The position numbers and the translations under genes were made by a program. DNA of 46,548 bases, from positions 1 through 46,548 of the forward strand of contig JAIDCY010000042.1 in NCBI GenBank assembly GCA_029055625.1. Direction: 5' to 3'. The notes under the pieces are model-generated. The model saw only the letters and a list, made by a program, of their open reading frames with translations, was not told the origin of the DNA and made no database searches. Of this stretch, positions 35,230 through 44,547 are shown in pieces (position 1 is the first letter of the stretch; every line of letters starts with the position of its first letter). Origin of the DNA: Ruminococcus sp. Its GTDB lineage: Bacteria > Bacillota > Clostridia > Oscillospirales > Ruminococcaceae.

Positions 35230-36420
35230 TTAAAATTCCATATCCCTTACAGATGCCGTTATTCTGCCGATTATTACCGGTATTACGTTAAGTTCGGCAA
35301 GTCCGGAACTGGTTTTATCCGCTTCTTCCGGTGACCTCACTATTACAACCGCATTTCTTGTATCAGCATCAATATTTTCTTCAATGTAGTTCAGAATCGG
35401 CGTATCGGGGACGGAGGTTATGAATGTAAACGACGACAGAGAAATATTTTCTGACTGGAAATATTTTTCAGGAGGTTCACAGAAAAGATTGTCATTTATT
35501 GAGAGTATCAGATTTTTTACCGTCTGCATCAGCACTTCCTGACTGGTTATGCTTACTTCGGAAAATTCTTTAAGTCTCGCATTATAGAAAACTATTGTAT
35601 GAATGCGTTCATTTTCTATCAGGAACTGTGATATTGAAATGAGGGTTTCAACCAGCGTATCGAAGACCGGCAAAGTGTATTCAGAATCTTCATAACACCG
35701 CAGGTTAAGGAAAAGCATACACGGAACGTCTACCGGAAGGCTGTAATCTTTTACTATCAAATCGTCTTTTTTCGACGATAATTTCCAGTGTATACGATTA
35801 ATTTTATCTCCGACTGCGTAATCTCTCAGGTCGAAAACTTCAGAAGGGTCATCACCGGCGATACTCTCGGAGAATACTGAACTTTCTTCCGTTTCACGGT
35901 CGGTATAGTTAATATTACCGCTCACCTCGTGTATTTCCGGCATAACCGCTATTTCCGCCGTAATATTCATACCGGTTCTGAATCTGAACATCCGGAGCGG
36001 ATCGTAAATATCTATGCGTGCTGAACGTATCTTCAGTATACCGCAGTATTTAGAACTAAGTTGAAAAGTTACACGTTGAGTATTGCGAGCCTGCAGCGGA
36101 AACATCAGCTCAAATTCGTTTATCTGATTATTGAAGATATTGTAGTATTCTATATGTGCTTCCGCCTTGCCAATCGGGAAAATACTGTTGTTTGTAACGC
36201 ATAGCTGTACGGGAAAAGAGTTATTTTTAGGAGTAGTTTTATCCGGCACTGCAAATTCAGTTTTAGTCATTTTTTTTGTTATCAGGGTAGTTGCGAACAT
36301 AACAACAGGCAATACCATGAAAATTATCATCAGTATCAGCGAAAAATTCCAGATATACAGTATATAGAAGAATATACATATTATGATTATGAGCAGGAAA
36401 AGTATTTTTGTTATCAGCAT
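35230..36420 (-). CDS. DUF58 domain protein
   Basis: 396 residues. Two hydrophobic stretches at the N-terminus (about 1-48), a beta-rich region, then the DUF58 signature SEVFDLRDYAVGDKINRIHWKLSSKKDDLIVKDY near 205-240, equivalent to the RxYxxGDxxRxIxWKxSAR core, and a vWA-like C-terminal half. Partner of MoxR and TgpA-type proteins. ATG follows GGATAAG; the MoxR stop is 6 nt upstream. Confidence 0.9.
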   Translation of the reverse strand: MLITKILFLLIIIICIFFYILYIWNFSLILMIIFMVLPVVMFATTLITKKMTKTEFAVPDKTTPKNNSFPVQLCVTNNSIFPIGKAEAHIEYYNIFNNQINEFELMFPLQARNTQRVTFQLSSKYCGILKIRSARIDIYDPLRMFRFRTGMNITAEIAVMPEIHEVSGNINYTDRETEESSVFSESIAGDDPSEVFDLRDYAVGDKINRIHWKLSSKKDDLIVKDYSLPVDVPCMLFLNLRCYEDSEYTLPVFDTLVETLISISQFLIENERIHTIVFYNARLKEFSEVSITSQEVLMQTVKNLILSINDNLFCEPPEKYFQSENISLSSFTFITSVPDTPILNYIEENIDADTRNAVVIVRSPEEADKTSSGLAELNVIPVIIGRITASVRDMEF

Positions 36421-36426
36421 GATTTC

Positions 36427-37380
36427 TTATCCTTTTGTAATTTTCGGTACGGATACCGTTTTCAGTATCTCGTTTACTATGCTACCGGTTGTGAGTTCCG
36501 CAAGTTTCGCCTTCGAGTTCAACATGAGACGGTGTTCAAAAACGTCGTGACATATATAGGAAACATCATCGGGTATAACGTAATCCCTGCCCATCGCAAC
36601 CGCTATCCCTCGTGAGATGTTCATCAGTGCAAGCGTACCACGTGGACTTATTCCGAGTTTCAGCATAGGGTGATTTCTCGTTGCAGTGGAAAGCGATACT
36701 ATATATTCATAGATTCTGTCATCAATATATATATTTGAAATATATTCCTGTAATTCAAGAATCATATCGGCATTTGCAACAGGTTTTACTTCTGCAAGCG
36801 GATTTATGCGGGATTTTGATTTAAGTATAGATACCTCACCGCTGAAATCCGGATAGCCCATACTTAACTTTAACATGAACCGGTCAAGCTGGGAATCCGG
36901 CAGATTATGCGTACCTGCTGAACCGATAGGGTTCTGAGTGGCGATAACGGTATAGGGTTCAGGCAGATGATACGTCATACCGTCCACCGTGATACTTTTT
37001 TCCTCCATGAGTTCCAGTAATGCGGATTGCGTTTTACTTGAAGTACGGTTTATCTCGTCGGCGAGAAACAGGTTACAGAACGCCACACCCTTTCTGAACT
37101 CAAAATTACCGGTGTTCTTGTTGTAGATTGAAAATCCGGTTACATCTGAAGGCAGTACGTCCGGCGTGAACTGCATTCTGTTGTGTTCGAGTGAGAGAGC
37201 CTTAGAAAATGCGAGTGCTAAAGTTGTTTTGCCTACCCCTGGTATGTCCTCGATAAGTACATGACCTTTACACAGAATCGTCAGCAATACTTTTATTATA
37301 ATCTGGTCTTTACCTACTACCGCTTTTTTTACCTCGCTTAAAATACCGTTTATGCGGTTTGAATAATATTTTTTGTCCAT
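36427..37380 (-). CDS. MoxR family AAA+ ATPase
   Basis: 317 residues. Walker A in EDIPGVGKTTLALAFSKAL, then DVTGFSIYN, Walker B LFLADEINRTSSKTQSALLELMEE, sensor region VIATQNPIGSAGTHNLPDSQLDRFMLKL, and GISPRGTLALM in the lid. MoxR proteins are thought to act as chaperones in assembly of protein complexes, here with DUF58 (a possible vWA protein) and TgpA. First gene of the unit; AGGAGA upstream. A clear promoter is not seen in the 77-nt gap after ftsH, so some readthrough past the ftsH terminator is possible. Confidence 0.93.
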   Translation of the reverse strand: MDKKYYSNRINGILSEVKKAVVGKDQIIIKVLLTILCKGHVLIEDIPGVGKTTLALAFSKALSLEHNRMQFTPDVLPSDVTGFSIYNKNTGNFEFRKGVAFCNLFLADEINRTSSKTQSALLELMEEKSITVDGMTYHLPEPYTVIATQNPIGSAGTHNLPDSQLDRFMLKLSMGYPDFSGEVSILKSKSRINPLAEVKPVANADMILELQEYISNIYIDDRIYEYIVSLSTATRNHPMLKLGISPRGTLALMNISRGIAVAMGRDYVIPDDVSYICHDVFEHRLMLNSKAKLAELTTGSIVNEILKTVSVPKITKG

Positions 37381-37410
37381 TTTTATTATCTCCTGTATCT
37401 TTATTTTTTG

Positions 37411-37447
37411 AAAAAAATGACTGCCGGTAATTTTTTTTACGGCAGTC
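37411..37447 (-). terminator. ftsH terminator
   Basis: GACTGCCGGTAA (37419-37430) pairs with TTACGGCAGTC (37437-37447) with one bulged base; the minus transcript continues into ATTTTTTT (37418-37411). Confidence 0.92.
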
Positions 37448-37457
37448 GGGAAAATTA

Positions 37458-39344
37458 TTATGATATTTCCTTAATCTCTTCACTGCCTGTAGGGTCAATG
37501 AGAATATCTTCAGTAATTTCACCTTTCATAAGTTTTTCAAAGTCTTCACCGTCAATTTTTTCAAATCTGAGTAAATACTTTGCGAGTAAGTGGAGTTTAT
37601 CCATATTTGCGGTAAGGATTTCCGCACAGTCACTGTAAGCCTTATGGATTATCGACGATATTTCATTGTCAATCTGTCCGGCAACGGCTTCACTGTAATT
37701 TCTTGTATGCCCGTAATCCTTACCAAGAAAAACTTCATCATTATCAGAACCGTATACAACCGTACCGAGTTTCTTTGAAAAACCGTACTTTGTAACCATA
37801 TTCCTTGCTGTATTCGTCGCACGTTCAATATCATTTGATGCTCCCGTGCAGATGTCGTCAAGTACGAGTTCTTCCGCCACACGTCCGCCGAGTAACATTA
37901 TTATACTTTCTCTCATCTGATTACGTGAGACGTGCTGATCATCGTTATCGGGACGGGTTACGGTCAGACCTGCCGCCATACCACGCTGAATAATAGTAAC
38001 CTGATGTACCTTGTCTTGTGTCGGGAGGTTGTAGGCGGTTATAGCGTGACCGGCTTCATGATAAGCTGTAACCCTGCGGTCATGTTCGGAAACAATTCTT
38101 GATTTCTTTTCCGGTCCGGCGATAACTTTCATTGTAGCGTCTTCAATATCCTTTTCCGTAATCGCTAACCTGTCAGCACGTGCGGCGAGTAATGCGGATT
38201 CGTTCAGTAAATTTTCCAAGTCCGCACCGGTAAAACCTTGTGTAGTCTGTGCGATTATCTTTAAATCTACGTCCGGAGCGAGTGGCTTATTTTTAGCGTG
38301 TACTTTCAGAATTTCTTCACGTCCTTTTACGTCGGGGTATCCAACTACAATCTGTCGGTCAAAACGTCCGGGACGTAACAGAGCAGGGTCAAGAATGTCA
38401 CGTCTGTTTGTAGCGGCGATTACTATTACGCTTTCGTTACCGGTGAAACCGTCCATCTCGACGAGTAACTGGTTAAGTGTCTGTTCTCTTTCGTCGTGAC
38501 CGCCTCCGAGACCTGCTCCACGGTGTCTGCCGACTGCGTCTATTTCGTCGATAAAGATTATCGCCGGTGAATGTTTTTTTGCCTGCTCGAAAAGGTCACG
38601 TACTCTTGAAGCACCAACACCAACGAACATCTCCACAAAGTCTGAACCCGATATCGGAAAAAACGGACAGCCTGCCTCACCGGCTACCGCTCTGGCAAGT
38701 AACGTCTTACCAGTTCCGGGAGGTCCGAGAAGTAAAACGCCTTTTGGTACTTTCGCACCTATTTCTGAATATTTTTTCGGATTCTTAAGATAGTCAACTA
38801 TTTCTTCGAGTTCCTGTTTTTCCTCGTCCGCACCGGCAACGTCTGCGAAAGTAGCTTTTCTTGCTCCCGACTGGTTTTTCAGATTTGCTTTCCCGAATGA
38901 TGTATACTTCCCTCCTCCACTGCTCTGCCTCATCATGAATATCAGTATAGCTATTCCGAGAATTATTGTCAGTATCACCGGTATAAGCGAATATAACCAT
39001 GTGCGGTCAGTAATCTTGATATAATCCTGTTTCAAAGGCGTATCGGGATATTTTGCGTTGTAATTCTTTCTGTAATCTTCCGTATCGCTCAGAAAAATGT
39101 TGACATTCGGAACTTCATATCTCTTTTTGCTTTCCTCACCCCTGAGCTGATAAGTAAGTTCGCCAGTTCCTAAATCAAGTTCATAATACGAGACCTCGAA
39201 ATTATCAAAATGACTTATTATACTGGTATAATCGTTTTTGCTGGTTGACGACGTAAGCCGTGTACTGAGGAAGTATATTCCGAAAATGGCAATCATCACA
39301 ACCAGCAGATAGGTAAAAATGCCTCTGTTTCTTTTTGGTGTCAA
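37458..39344 (-). CDS. ftsH: ATP-dependent zinc metalloprotease FtsH
   Basis: Membrane-bound AAA+ protease, 628 residues. Transmembrane helices at about 10-27 and 117-138 enclose an extracytoplasmic domain. Walker A GPPGTGKT at 207-214, Walker [15 protein letters not shown], second region of homology with [19 protein letters not shown], and zinc site YHEAGHAIT near 430. It degrades membrane and short-lived proteins. TTG at 39342-39344 is preceded by TGGAGTGG, and the usual MxxKRN-like N-terminus begins there. The usual hpt gene between tilS and ftsH is missing; only 24 nt separate them. Confidence 0.96.
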   Translation of the reverse strand: MTPKRNRGIFTYLLVVMIAIFGIYFLSTRLTSSTSKNDYTSIISHFDNFEVSYYELDLGTGELTYQLRGEESKKRYEVPNVNIFLSDTEDYRKNYNAKYPDTPLKQDYIKITDRTWLYSLIPVILTIILGIAILIFMMRQSSGGGKYTSFGKANLKNQSGARKATFADVAGADEEKQELEEIVDYLKNPKKYSEIGAKVPKGVLLLGPPGTGKTLLARAVAGEAGCPFFPISGSDFVEMFVGVGASRVRDLFEQAKKHSPAIIFIDEIDAVGRHRGAGLGGGHDEREQTLNQLLVEMDGFTGNESVIVIAATNRRDILDPALLRPGRFDRQIVVGYPDVKGREEILKVHAKNKPLAPDVDLKIIAQTTQGFTGADLENLLNESALLAARADRLAITEKDIEDATMKVIAGPEKKSRIVSEHDRRVTAYHEAGHAITAYNLPTQDKVHQVTIIQRGMAAGLTVTRPDNDDQHVSRNQMRESIIMLLGGRVAEELVLDDICTGASNDIERATNTARNMVTKYGFSKKLGTVVYGSDNDEVFLGKDYGHTRNYSEAVAGQIDNEISSIIHKAYSDCAEILTANMDKLHLLAKYLLRFEKIDGEDFEKLMKGEITEDILIDPTGSEEIKEIS

Positions 39345-39368
39345 AAAATATCCACTCCAATCTTTTTT

Positions 39369-40706
39369 TTATTTTTGTCTCACCGAAATTTTCATGAATT
39401 TTACGGTGTGTTCGTCAGGGGCTACACGTTGAGCGATACCTAAATTTTCGGCAAAAACAGTACCTTCAGCATCTTCGAGGAAGTGCAGGGTATCACGTTC
39501 TTCAGCCGGTATTTTCTCGTTAATCAGTTTCTTTACCGAAGACGTGAAATTTCTGCCCTTTAACTGTATTCTGTCACCAAACCGTCGGTTACGCAGAAGA
39601 ACCCTTCCTATTATTTTATCATAATCCATCAGGTAAAATGTTAATTTTTTATGAACAGAATTAATTTTCCGCAAATCTTCACATGAAAGAATTTCACATG
39701 AAAGAATTTTGTCAGAAAATATAGAATTATCGCCGGTTTTCAATTCAACGGAAATCAGACCGGGTTGTTTAAGCGGTATAATTTTCTTAAGTTCCGCACT
39801 GTTACCGTCGGAGACAAAAAAAGTATCTCCGGAAATGTTGACTTTTCCGCCACCGGTGATAATTTTATCAATCTTCAGCAGTCTTTCGTGTGAGTAAGAA
39901 AACTGATTTTCTGAAAGTATACGTGCGATGCATCTTTTCCGGATTACCTCGTGAAACTGATTCAGACCGTTTAATTTATTACCGTTTCTGCATAAAGTCA
40001 ACGCTTTTTCCGTAAGTTCTTCAATCAGCGAATTTTCCGAACGTATCGCATCTATCGAGTTTACGGAAGTTTCAATCAGTGACGGATTTATTCCGGCGAG
40101 TAACGGCAATATCTGGTGACGTATTCTGTTGCGTGTGTAATCGTCGGAAAGATTCGTACTGTCTGTTACGTAATCCTGACCGTTTTTTTTCAGATAATCT
40201 TCTATCTCCTGACGGCTTGCCACCAGAAGAGGACGGATTATGTTATCACGCACCGGCGGTATACCGGATATTCCTTTCAGTGCAGTGCCTCTTGTGAGAT
40301 TGAATATAACGGTTTCAAGGTTATCATTTGCATTATGTGCGGTGGCAATCTTCGCACCGGCTGAATTTTCCGCAAATATCCGGTATCTTAATTTTCTTGC
40401 GGATTCTTCCGTTGAAAGACCATGTTTCTGAACGAAAGCGTTAACGTCACATGAAACGGCTGTAAACGGAATATTCATTTTTCCGCAAAGTTCCCGACAG
40501 AATTTTTCGTCCCGGTCACTTTCCTCACCTCTTAAACAGTGGTTCACGTGCAAAGCCTTTACGGTAAATTCAATTTTCCTGCTTATTTCCTTAAGTACAA
40601 CAAGAAGGCTGATACTGTCCGCACCGCCTGAAAGACCGCATATGACAGTATCGCCTTTAACAATCATATTATATTTTTTAATAAAAGAAAAAATTTTATC
40701 AGTCAT
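39369..40706 (-). CDS. tilS: tRNA(Ile)-lysidine synthase
   Basis: Makes lysidine at C34 of the tRNA-Ile that reads AUA, using ATP. 445 residues. PP-loop SGGADS at 26-31, TAHNANDNLETVIFNLTRGTALKGISGIPP in the middle, YTRNRIRHQILPLL, and the C-terminal TilS domain (GDRIQLKGRNFTSSVKKLINEKIPAEERDTLHFL). ATG overlaps the dnaB stop by 4 nt (ATGA). Confidence 0.95.
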   Translation of the reverse strand: MTDKIFSFIKKYNMIVKGDTVICGLSGGADSISLLVVLKEISRKIEFTVKALHVNHCLRGEESDRDEKFCRELCGKMNIPFTAVSCDVNAFVQKHGLSTEESARKLRYRIFAENSAGAKIATAHNANDNLETVIFNLTRGTALKGISGIPPVRDNIIRPLLVASRQEIEDYLKKNGQDYVTDSTNLSDDYTRNRIRHQILPLLAGINPSLIETSVNSIDAIRSENSLIEELTEKALTLCRNGNKLNGLNQFHEVIRKRCIARILSENQFSYSHERLLKIDKIITGGGKVNISGDTFFVSDGNSAELKKIIPLKQPGLISVELKTGDNSIFSDKILSCEILSCEDLRKINSVHKKLTFYLMDYDKIIGRVLLRNRRFGDRIQLKGRNFTSSVKKLINEKIPAEERDTLHFLEDAEGTVFAENLGIAQRVAPDEHTVKFMKISVRQK

Positions 40707-42040
40707 TTTTTATCTCTCCCCGGATTGTCGTCATAAACCGGATTTGAAAAACGGGTATACCTGCCGTCCCACATCAACTCTATAGTGCCGGTTTCGCCGT
40801 GACGGTTTTTAGCTATTATGCACTCGGAAATATTCGTGTTCGGACTGTCCTTGTTGTAATATGCGTCACGATACAGGAAGAGCACAATATCGGCATCCTG
40901 TTCGATAGAACCGGATTCTCTCAGGTCGGAAAGCATTGGTCTTTTATCGTTACGGCTTTCCACTCCTCTTGAAAGCTGGGAGAGTAATATTACAGGAATA
41001 TCCAGTTCTTTCGCCATTATTTTAAGCTGACGTGTTATTTCCGATACTTCCGTAACCCTGTTTTCACGCCGTGAGGCAGAAGATATAAGCTGAAGATAGT
41101 CAATGACAACAAGACCCACATTACGTAAACGTTTCAGTTTTGATTTTATCTGCTGTACGGATATACTGGCGGTATCGTCAATATACATGGGGAGCGAGCT
41201 TAAATAGCCTGCTCCGTTTGCGAGTTTTTCCCATTCCTCTCCAGTGAGACGACCGTTACGGATACGACCCGAATCAACAAGGGATTCTGTGGAAAGCATA
41301 CGGAGTGCGAGCTGTTCGCCTGACATTTCAAGATTGAATACAACAACAGCCTTTTCCGTTCTTCTGGCAACGTTTACGGCTATATTCATAGCAAAGGACG
41401 TTTTACCCATTGCGGGGCGTGCGGCAATTATAATAAGGTCAGATTTGTTAAGCCCTGAAATAATGTTGTCAAGATAAACAAAGCCGGAGTTTAACCCCTT
41501 GTACTTTTCCTTATCCGGACCGGTTATTTTGCCCAGATAGTCATAAGCTTCAGTGACAGCCTCTGAAATAGGTATAAGTTCATTTTTCACACGTTCCTGG
41601 CGGATTGCATATATTTGATTTTCTAAAGAATCAAGAAGTAAATAAAGGTCATTTTCTACGTAAGCATTTTTAATGATATTTTCTGCCACTTGTACAAGGA
41701 AACGCCGAACATATTTATCTTTGATTATATCACAATAACTTTTTATCTGTGATTCCGAAATTTTAAGGTCTTCAATTTTCGATAAATAACCATCCGTAAC
41801 AGATGAACTGTTCACTATTCCTAAACTGACTGATTTATCTGTAATTGTTATCAAATCTACCGTATCATTATTGGAGTACATCTTTACAATCTCTACATAT
41901 ATCATCCGATGTTGTTCAGTAAAGAAATACTCTGGCTTTAAATTTTCCGTAGCTTTCGGAATTAAAGACGGGTTAGCAATAATTGAACCTAATAGAGCTT
42001 GTTCCGTTTCCGAACTGTGTGGCAGATTGTTTGATTCCAT
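40703..42040 (-). CDS. dnaB: Replicative DNA helicase
   Basis: Hexameric 5'-to-3' helicase of the replication fork (Bacillus DnaC). 445 residues: N-terminal all-helical domain with LPHSSETEQALLGSI, linker, RecA-like C-terminal domain with Walker A ARPAMGKTSFAMNIA near 210, VVFNLEMSGEQLALRML, VIDYLQLIS (Walker B), VPVILLSQLSRGVE-like IPVILLSQLSRGVESR, and DLRESGSIEQDADIVLFLYR. No intein at the usual site. It is 13 nt after rplI, a conserved rplI-dnaB pairing. Confidence 0.96.
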   Translation of the reverse strand: MESNNLPHSSETEQALLGSIIANPSLIPKATENLKPEYFFTEQHRMIYVEIVKMYSNNDTVDLITITDKSVSLGIVNSSSVTDGYLSKIEDLKISESQIKSYCDIIKDKYVRRFLVQVAENIIKNAYVENDLYLLLDSLENQIYAIRQERVKNELIPISEAVTEAYDYLGKITGPDKEKYKGLNSGFVYLDNIISGLNKSDLIIIAARPAMGKTSFAMNIAVNVARRTEKAVVVFNLEMSGEQLALRMLSTESLVDSGRIRNGRLTGEEWEKLANGAGYLSSLPMYIDDTASISVQQIKSKLKRLRNVGLVVIDYLQLISSASRRENRVTEVSEITRQLKIMAKELDIPVILLSQLSRGVESRNDKRPMLSDLRESGSIEQDADIVLFLYRDAYYNKDSPNTNISECIIAKNRHGETGTIELMWDGRYTRFSNPVYDDNPGRDKK

Positions 42041-42053
42041 AAGGTATCACCGG

Positions 42054-42500
42054 TCAGCCTTCTGTCACTTCAATATCTATTTTTTCGGAAATACCATTAT
42101 AAAGTTTTATTACGGCGTTATATGAGCCGAAATTCTTTATATCCCCACTGAGATTTATTTTCTTCTTGTCGATTTCCACACCCACCTGATTTTTAATAGC
42201 TTCCGCAATGTGTCCGGCTGTTACAGAACCGAAAAGCCTGCTGTTTGAACCAGCCTTTGCGGTAACGGTTATTTTTTTACCTCTTAGTTTTTCTGCGGAT
42301 TCCTTAGCTTTCTGAATTTCAATGTCAACTTTATGCTGTGCGGAGGCTTTCTGACCGGCTAGTTCCGCCATATTTTTCTGATTAGCTTCTATCGCCAGAC
42401 CTTTCGGGATAAGCATATTCCTTGCATAACCATCGGCGACGTTCTTTACTTCTCCCTTTTTTGCTGAACCTTTTACGTCCTGTAGAAAAATTACTTTCAT
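42054..42500 (-). CDS. rplI: 50S ribosomal protein L9
   Basis: 148 residues. N-terminal rRNA-binding domain [36 protein letters not shown], central long helix, C-terminal domain with [30 protein letters not shown] has AAAGGAAG upstream. Located between the gdpP-like gene and dnaB, as in many Firmicutes. Confidence 0.97.
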   Translation of the reverse strand: MKVIFLQDVKGSAKKGEVKNVADGYARNMLIPKGLAIEANQKNMAELAGQKASAQHKVDIEIQKAKESAEKLRGKKITVTAKAGSNSRLFGSVTAGHIAEAIKNQVGVEIDKKKINLSGDIKNFGSYNAVIKLYNGISEKIDIEVTEG

Positions 42501-42547
42501 AAAAAACTTCCTTTCATGTTAAAATAATATATTAATCCGGATTTTTT

Positions 42548-44521
42548 TTAACTGTTTCCGGAATAATCGGTTTCATCTATGGCATTTCTGAGAATCTCTT
42601 TTACTTCGGCGGTTGATTTGTCTTTAATCTGCGTAGCCGCCATTGTCTGATGTCCGCCACCGCCGAGTTTTTCCATGATTACCTGTACGTTCACCGCACC
42701 GAATGAACGGGCTGAAATATTTACGGTATTCCCTGTTTTATAGAGTACGAAAGACGCTTCAATGCCGGATATACATAATAATTCGTCCGCCGCCTGAGGT
42801 GAGGCAATGCGTATATCATCTGATTCAAAATCTGCGGTTGCGATTGCAAAATTGTTATATATCTCCGCAGACGATACTATTCTTGACTTCCGCTTATATA
42901 AGTCTATCGAACCGGAAAACAGCAGTTTTACCCCGACAGTATCCGCACCCAGTTTTTTAAGAAACGCAGCGGCTTCAAAGGTGCGTGAACCGGTACGCAT
43001 CACGAAATTTTTAGTATCAAGCATAATTCCGGCAAGAAGTGCGTCGGCGTGACACGGTGGGAGAATCTCATCAGGCGGAAAACTGAAATATTGTATAATT
43101 TCCGTTACCATTTCCGAAGCAGACGAAGCATACGGTTCGTGGTGGAAAATAACGGCATTATCTATAAAACCTGCCTTTTTCCTGTGATGGTCTATCACCA
43201 CTACAGATTTTGCCTTATCGTAAAGTTCCGGAGATTCAAGAACGTCACGGCTGTGTGTATCAACTATGATAAGTAAATCCTGCTCCGTAATAAGTGAGAT
43301 TGCATTTTCCGGTGATATGAATAATTCGTTGTCGGTACGTTCTTCCGTGATGTCGATAAGATTAGTTGCGAGATTTGCGGAACGGTTTACGACAATATGT
43401 GCCTCTTTCCCGAGCAGGCGGACAGCACCAGCCATACCGCACGAAGACCCGACGGAATCCAGATCGCCGAAACGGTGACCCATAAGGAAAATCTTTTCAG
43501 AACTCATGATTACGTCTTGTAATGCGTTGGCGAGTATACGTGTTTTCGCACGGGACTTTTTTTCCATACCCTGCGATACTCCGCCGAAAAACTGATAGCC
43601 ACTCTCCGTTTTTAATACAGCCTGGTCACCGCCTCTGCCTAAAGCCATATCAAGGCACTGTTTCGCAATCTGTTCACTTTCTGCGAGAGATTCCGCACCT
43701 TTTCCCACTCCTATTGAAAACGTCAGCGGATATTTTCCCGCAATCTTTATATTTCTTGCGAGGTCGAGAATATTGAATTTTCCGGCTATAATCTCGTCAA
43801 GATGCTTATTCTCGATTACCGCATAGAACGTATTTGAACCGCTTTTCCGGACGAATCCGTTAGTACTGCTCATGAAGTTTTCAATAAGTTTTTCAACCTC
43901 AACTGATGCCTGCGATTTTTCACTTTCCTTTGCGTTCTGAAGGATTTCATCGTAATTATCAACCATTATCACAACGACGTTAGGGTGTGTTTCGTCAAAC
44001 TTCTTTTTCAGTGCAGTATAGTTTGTTTCGTCACGGAAGAAGAGTATATAAAGTGAAACATCATTTTCAGAATATTTATCAGAAGTTATACGGTATGTAC
44101 TTCCGCCGATTTTACAGATACCTGTTCCGGATGAAATTATATTTTCGATATTAACATCTGTAAGACTGCCTATATCCAGACCGTAGATATTACGGTTTCC
44201 GCCCAGTTTTTCGGAGAATGCGGAATTATACCATATAAGCTGACGTTCGCTGTCTATGACGGCAACAGGTTCAGTGACGGAATTTATATATTCGGATACC
44301 GAGTTTTCGAGATGTTCATTCATTCTTGAAACGTGTTTCATAGTATTTCCAGCGAAGAAAAACACTTCAGCGAGACAGCAAACGGCGGTGAGTGCGGACA
44401 GTATCAGACAGGTTATTCCCTTAGCAGAATCATAATTACTTAGCATGAGTGCGGAAGTTACAGTTTCCGTGAGAAGAATTGCAAGTAATACAAGCGATAC
44501 TGCCGGAAATTTCTTTTTCAA
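42548..44521 (-). CDS. gdpP: GdpP/YybT-type cyclic-di-AMP phosphodiesterase
   Basis: 657 residues. Two transmembrane helices at about 6-60, PAS-like domain (about 85-170), a degenerate GGDEF domain (about 175-315), then DHH (GHRFGDLDSVGSSCGMAGA near 350; VVIDHHRKKAGFIDN near 420) and DHHA1 with MEKLGGGGHQTMAATQI at the C-terminus. These are the marks of GdpP, which hydrolyses c-di-AMP to pApA and so affects wall stress and potassium control. A TTG start at 44519-44521 follows AAAGGAG. Order gdpP-rplI-dnaB is widely conserved. Activity is inferred from motifs. Confidence 0.94.
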   Translation of the reverse strand: MKKKFPAVSLVLLAILLTETVTSALMLSNYDSAKGITCLILSALTAVCCLAEVFFFAGNTMKHVSRMNEHLENSVSEYINSVTEPVAVIDSERQLIWYNSAFSEKLGGNRNIYGLDIGSLTDVNIENIISSGTGICKIGGSTYRITSDKYSENDVSLYILFFRDETNYTALKKKFDETHPNVVVIMVDNYDEILQNAKESEKSQASVEVEKLIENFMSSTNGFVRKSGSNTFYAVIENKHLDEIIAGKFNILDLARNIKIAGKYPLTFSIGVGKGAESLAESEQIAKQCLDMALGRGGDQAVLKTESGYQFFGGVSQGMEKKSRAKTRILANALQDVIMSSEKIFLMGHRFGDLDSVGSSCGMAGAVRLLGKEAHIVVNRSANLATNLIDITEERTDNELFISPENAISLITEQDLLIIVDTHSRDVLESPELYDKAKSVVVIDHHRKKAGFIDNAVIFHHEPYASSASEMVTEIIQYFSFPPDEILPPCHADALLAGIMLDTKNFVMRTGSRTFEAAAFLKKLGADTVGVKLLFSGSIDLYKRKSRIVSSAEIYNNFAIATADFESDDIRIASPQAADELLCISGIEASFVLYKTGNTVNISARSFGAVNVQVIMEKLGGGGHQTMAATQIKDKSTAEVKEILRNAIDETDYSGNS

Positions 44522-44547
44522 AAATTACAGCTCCTTTCGGACACACT

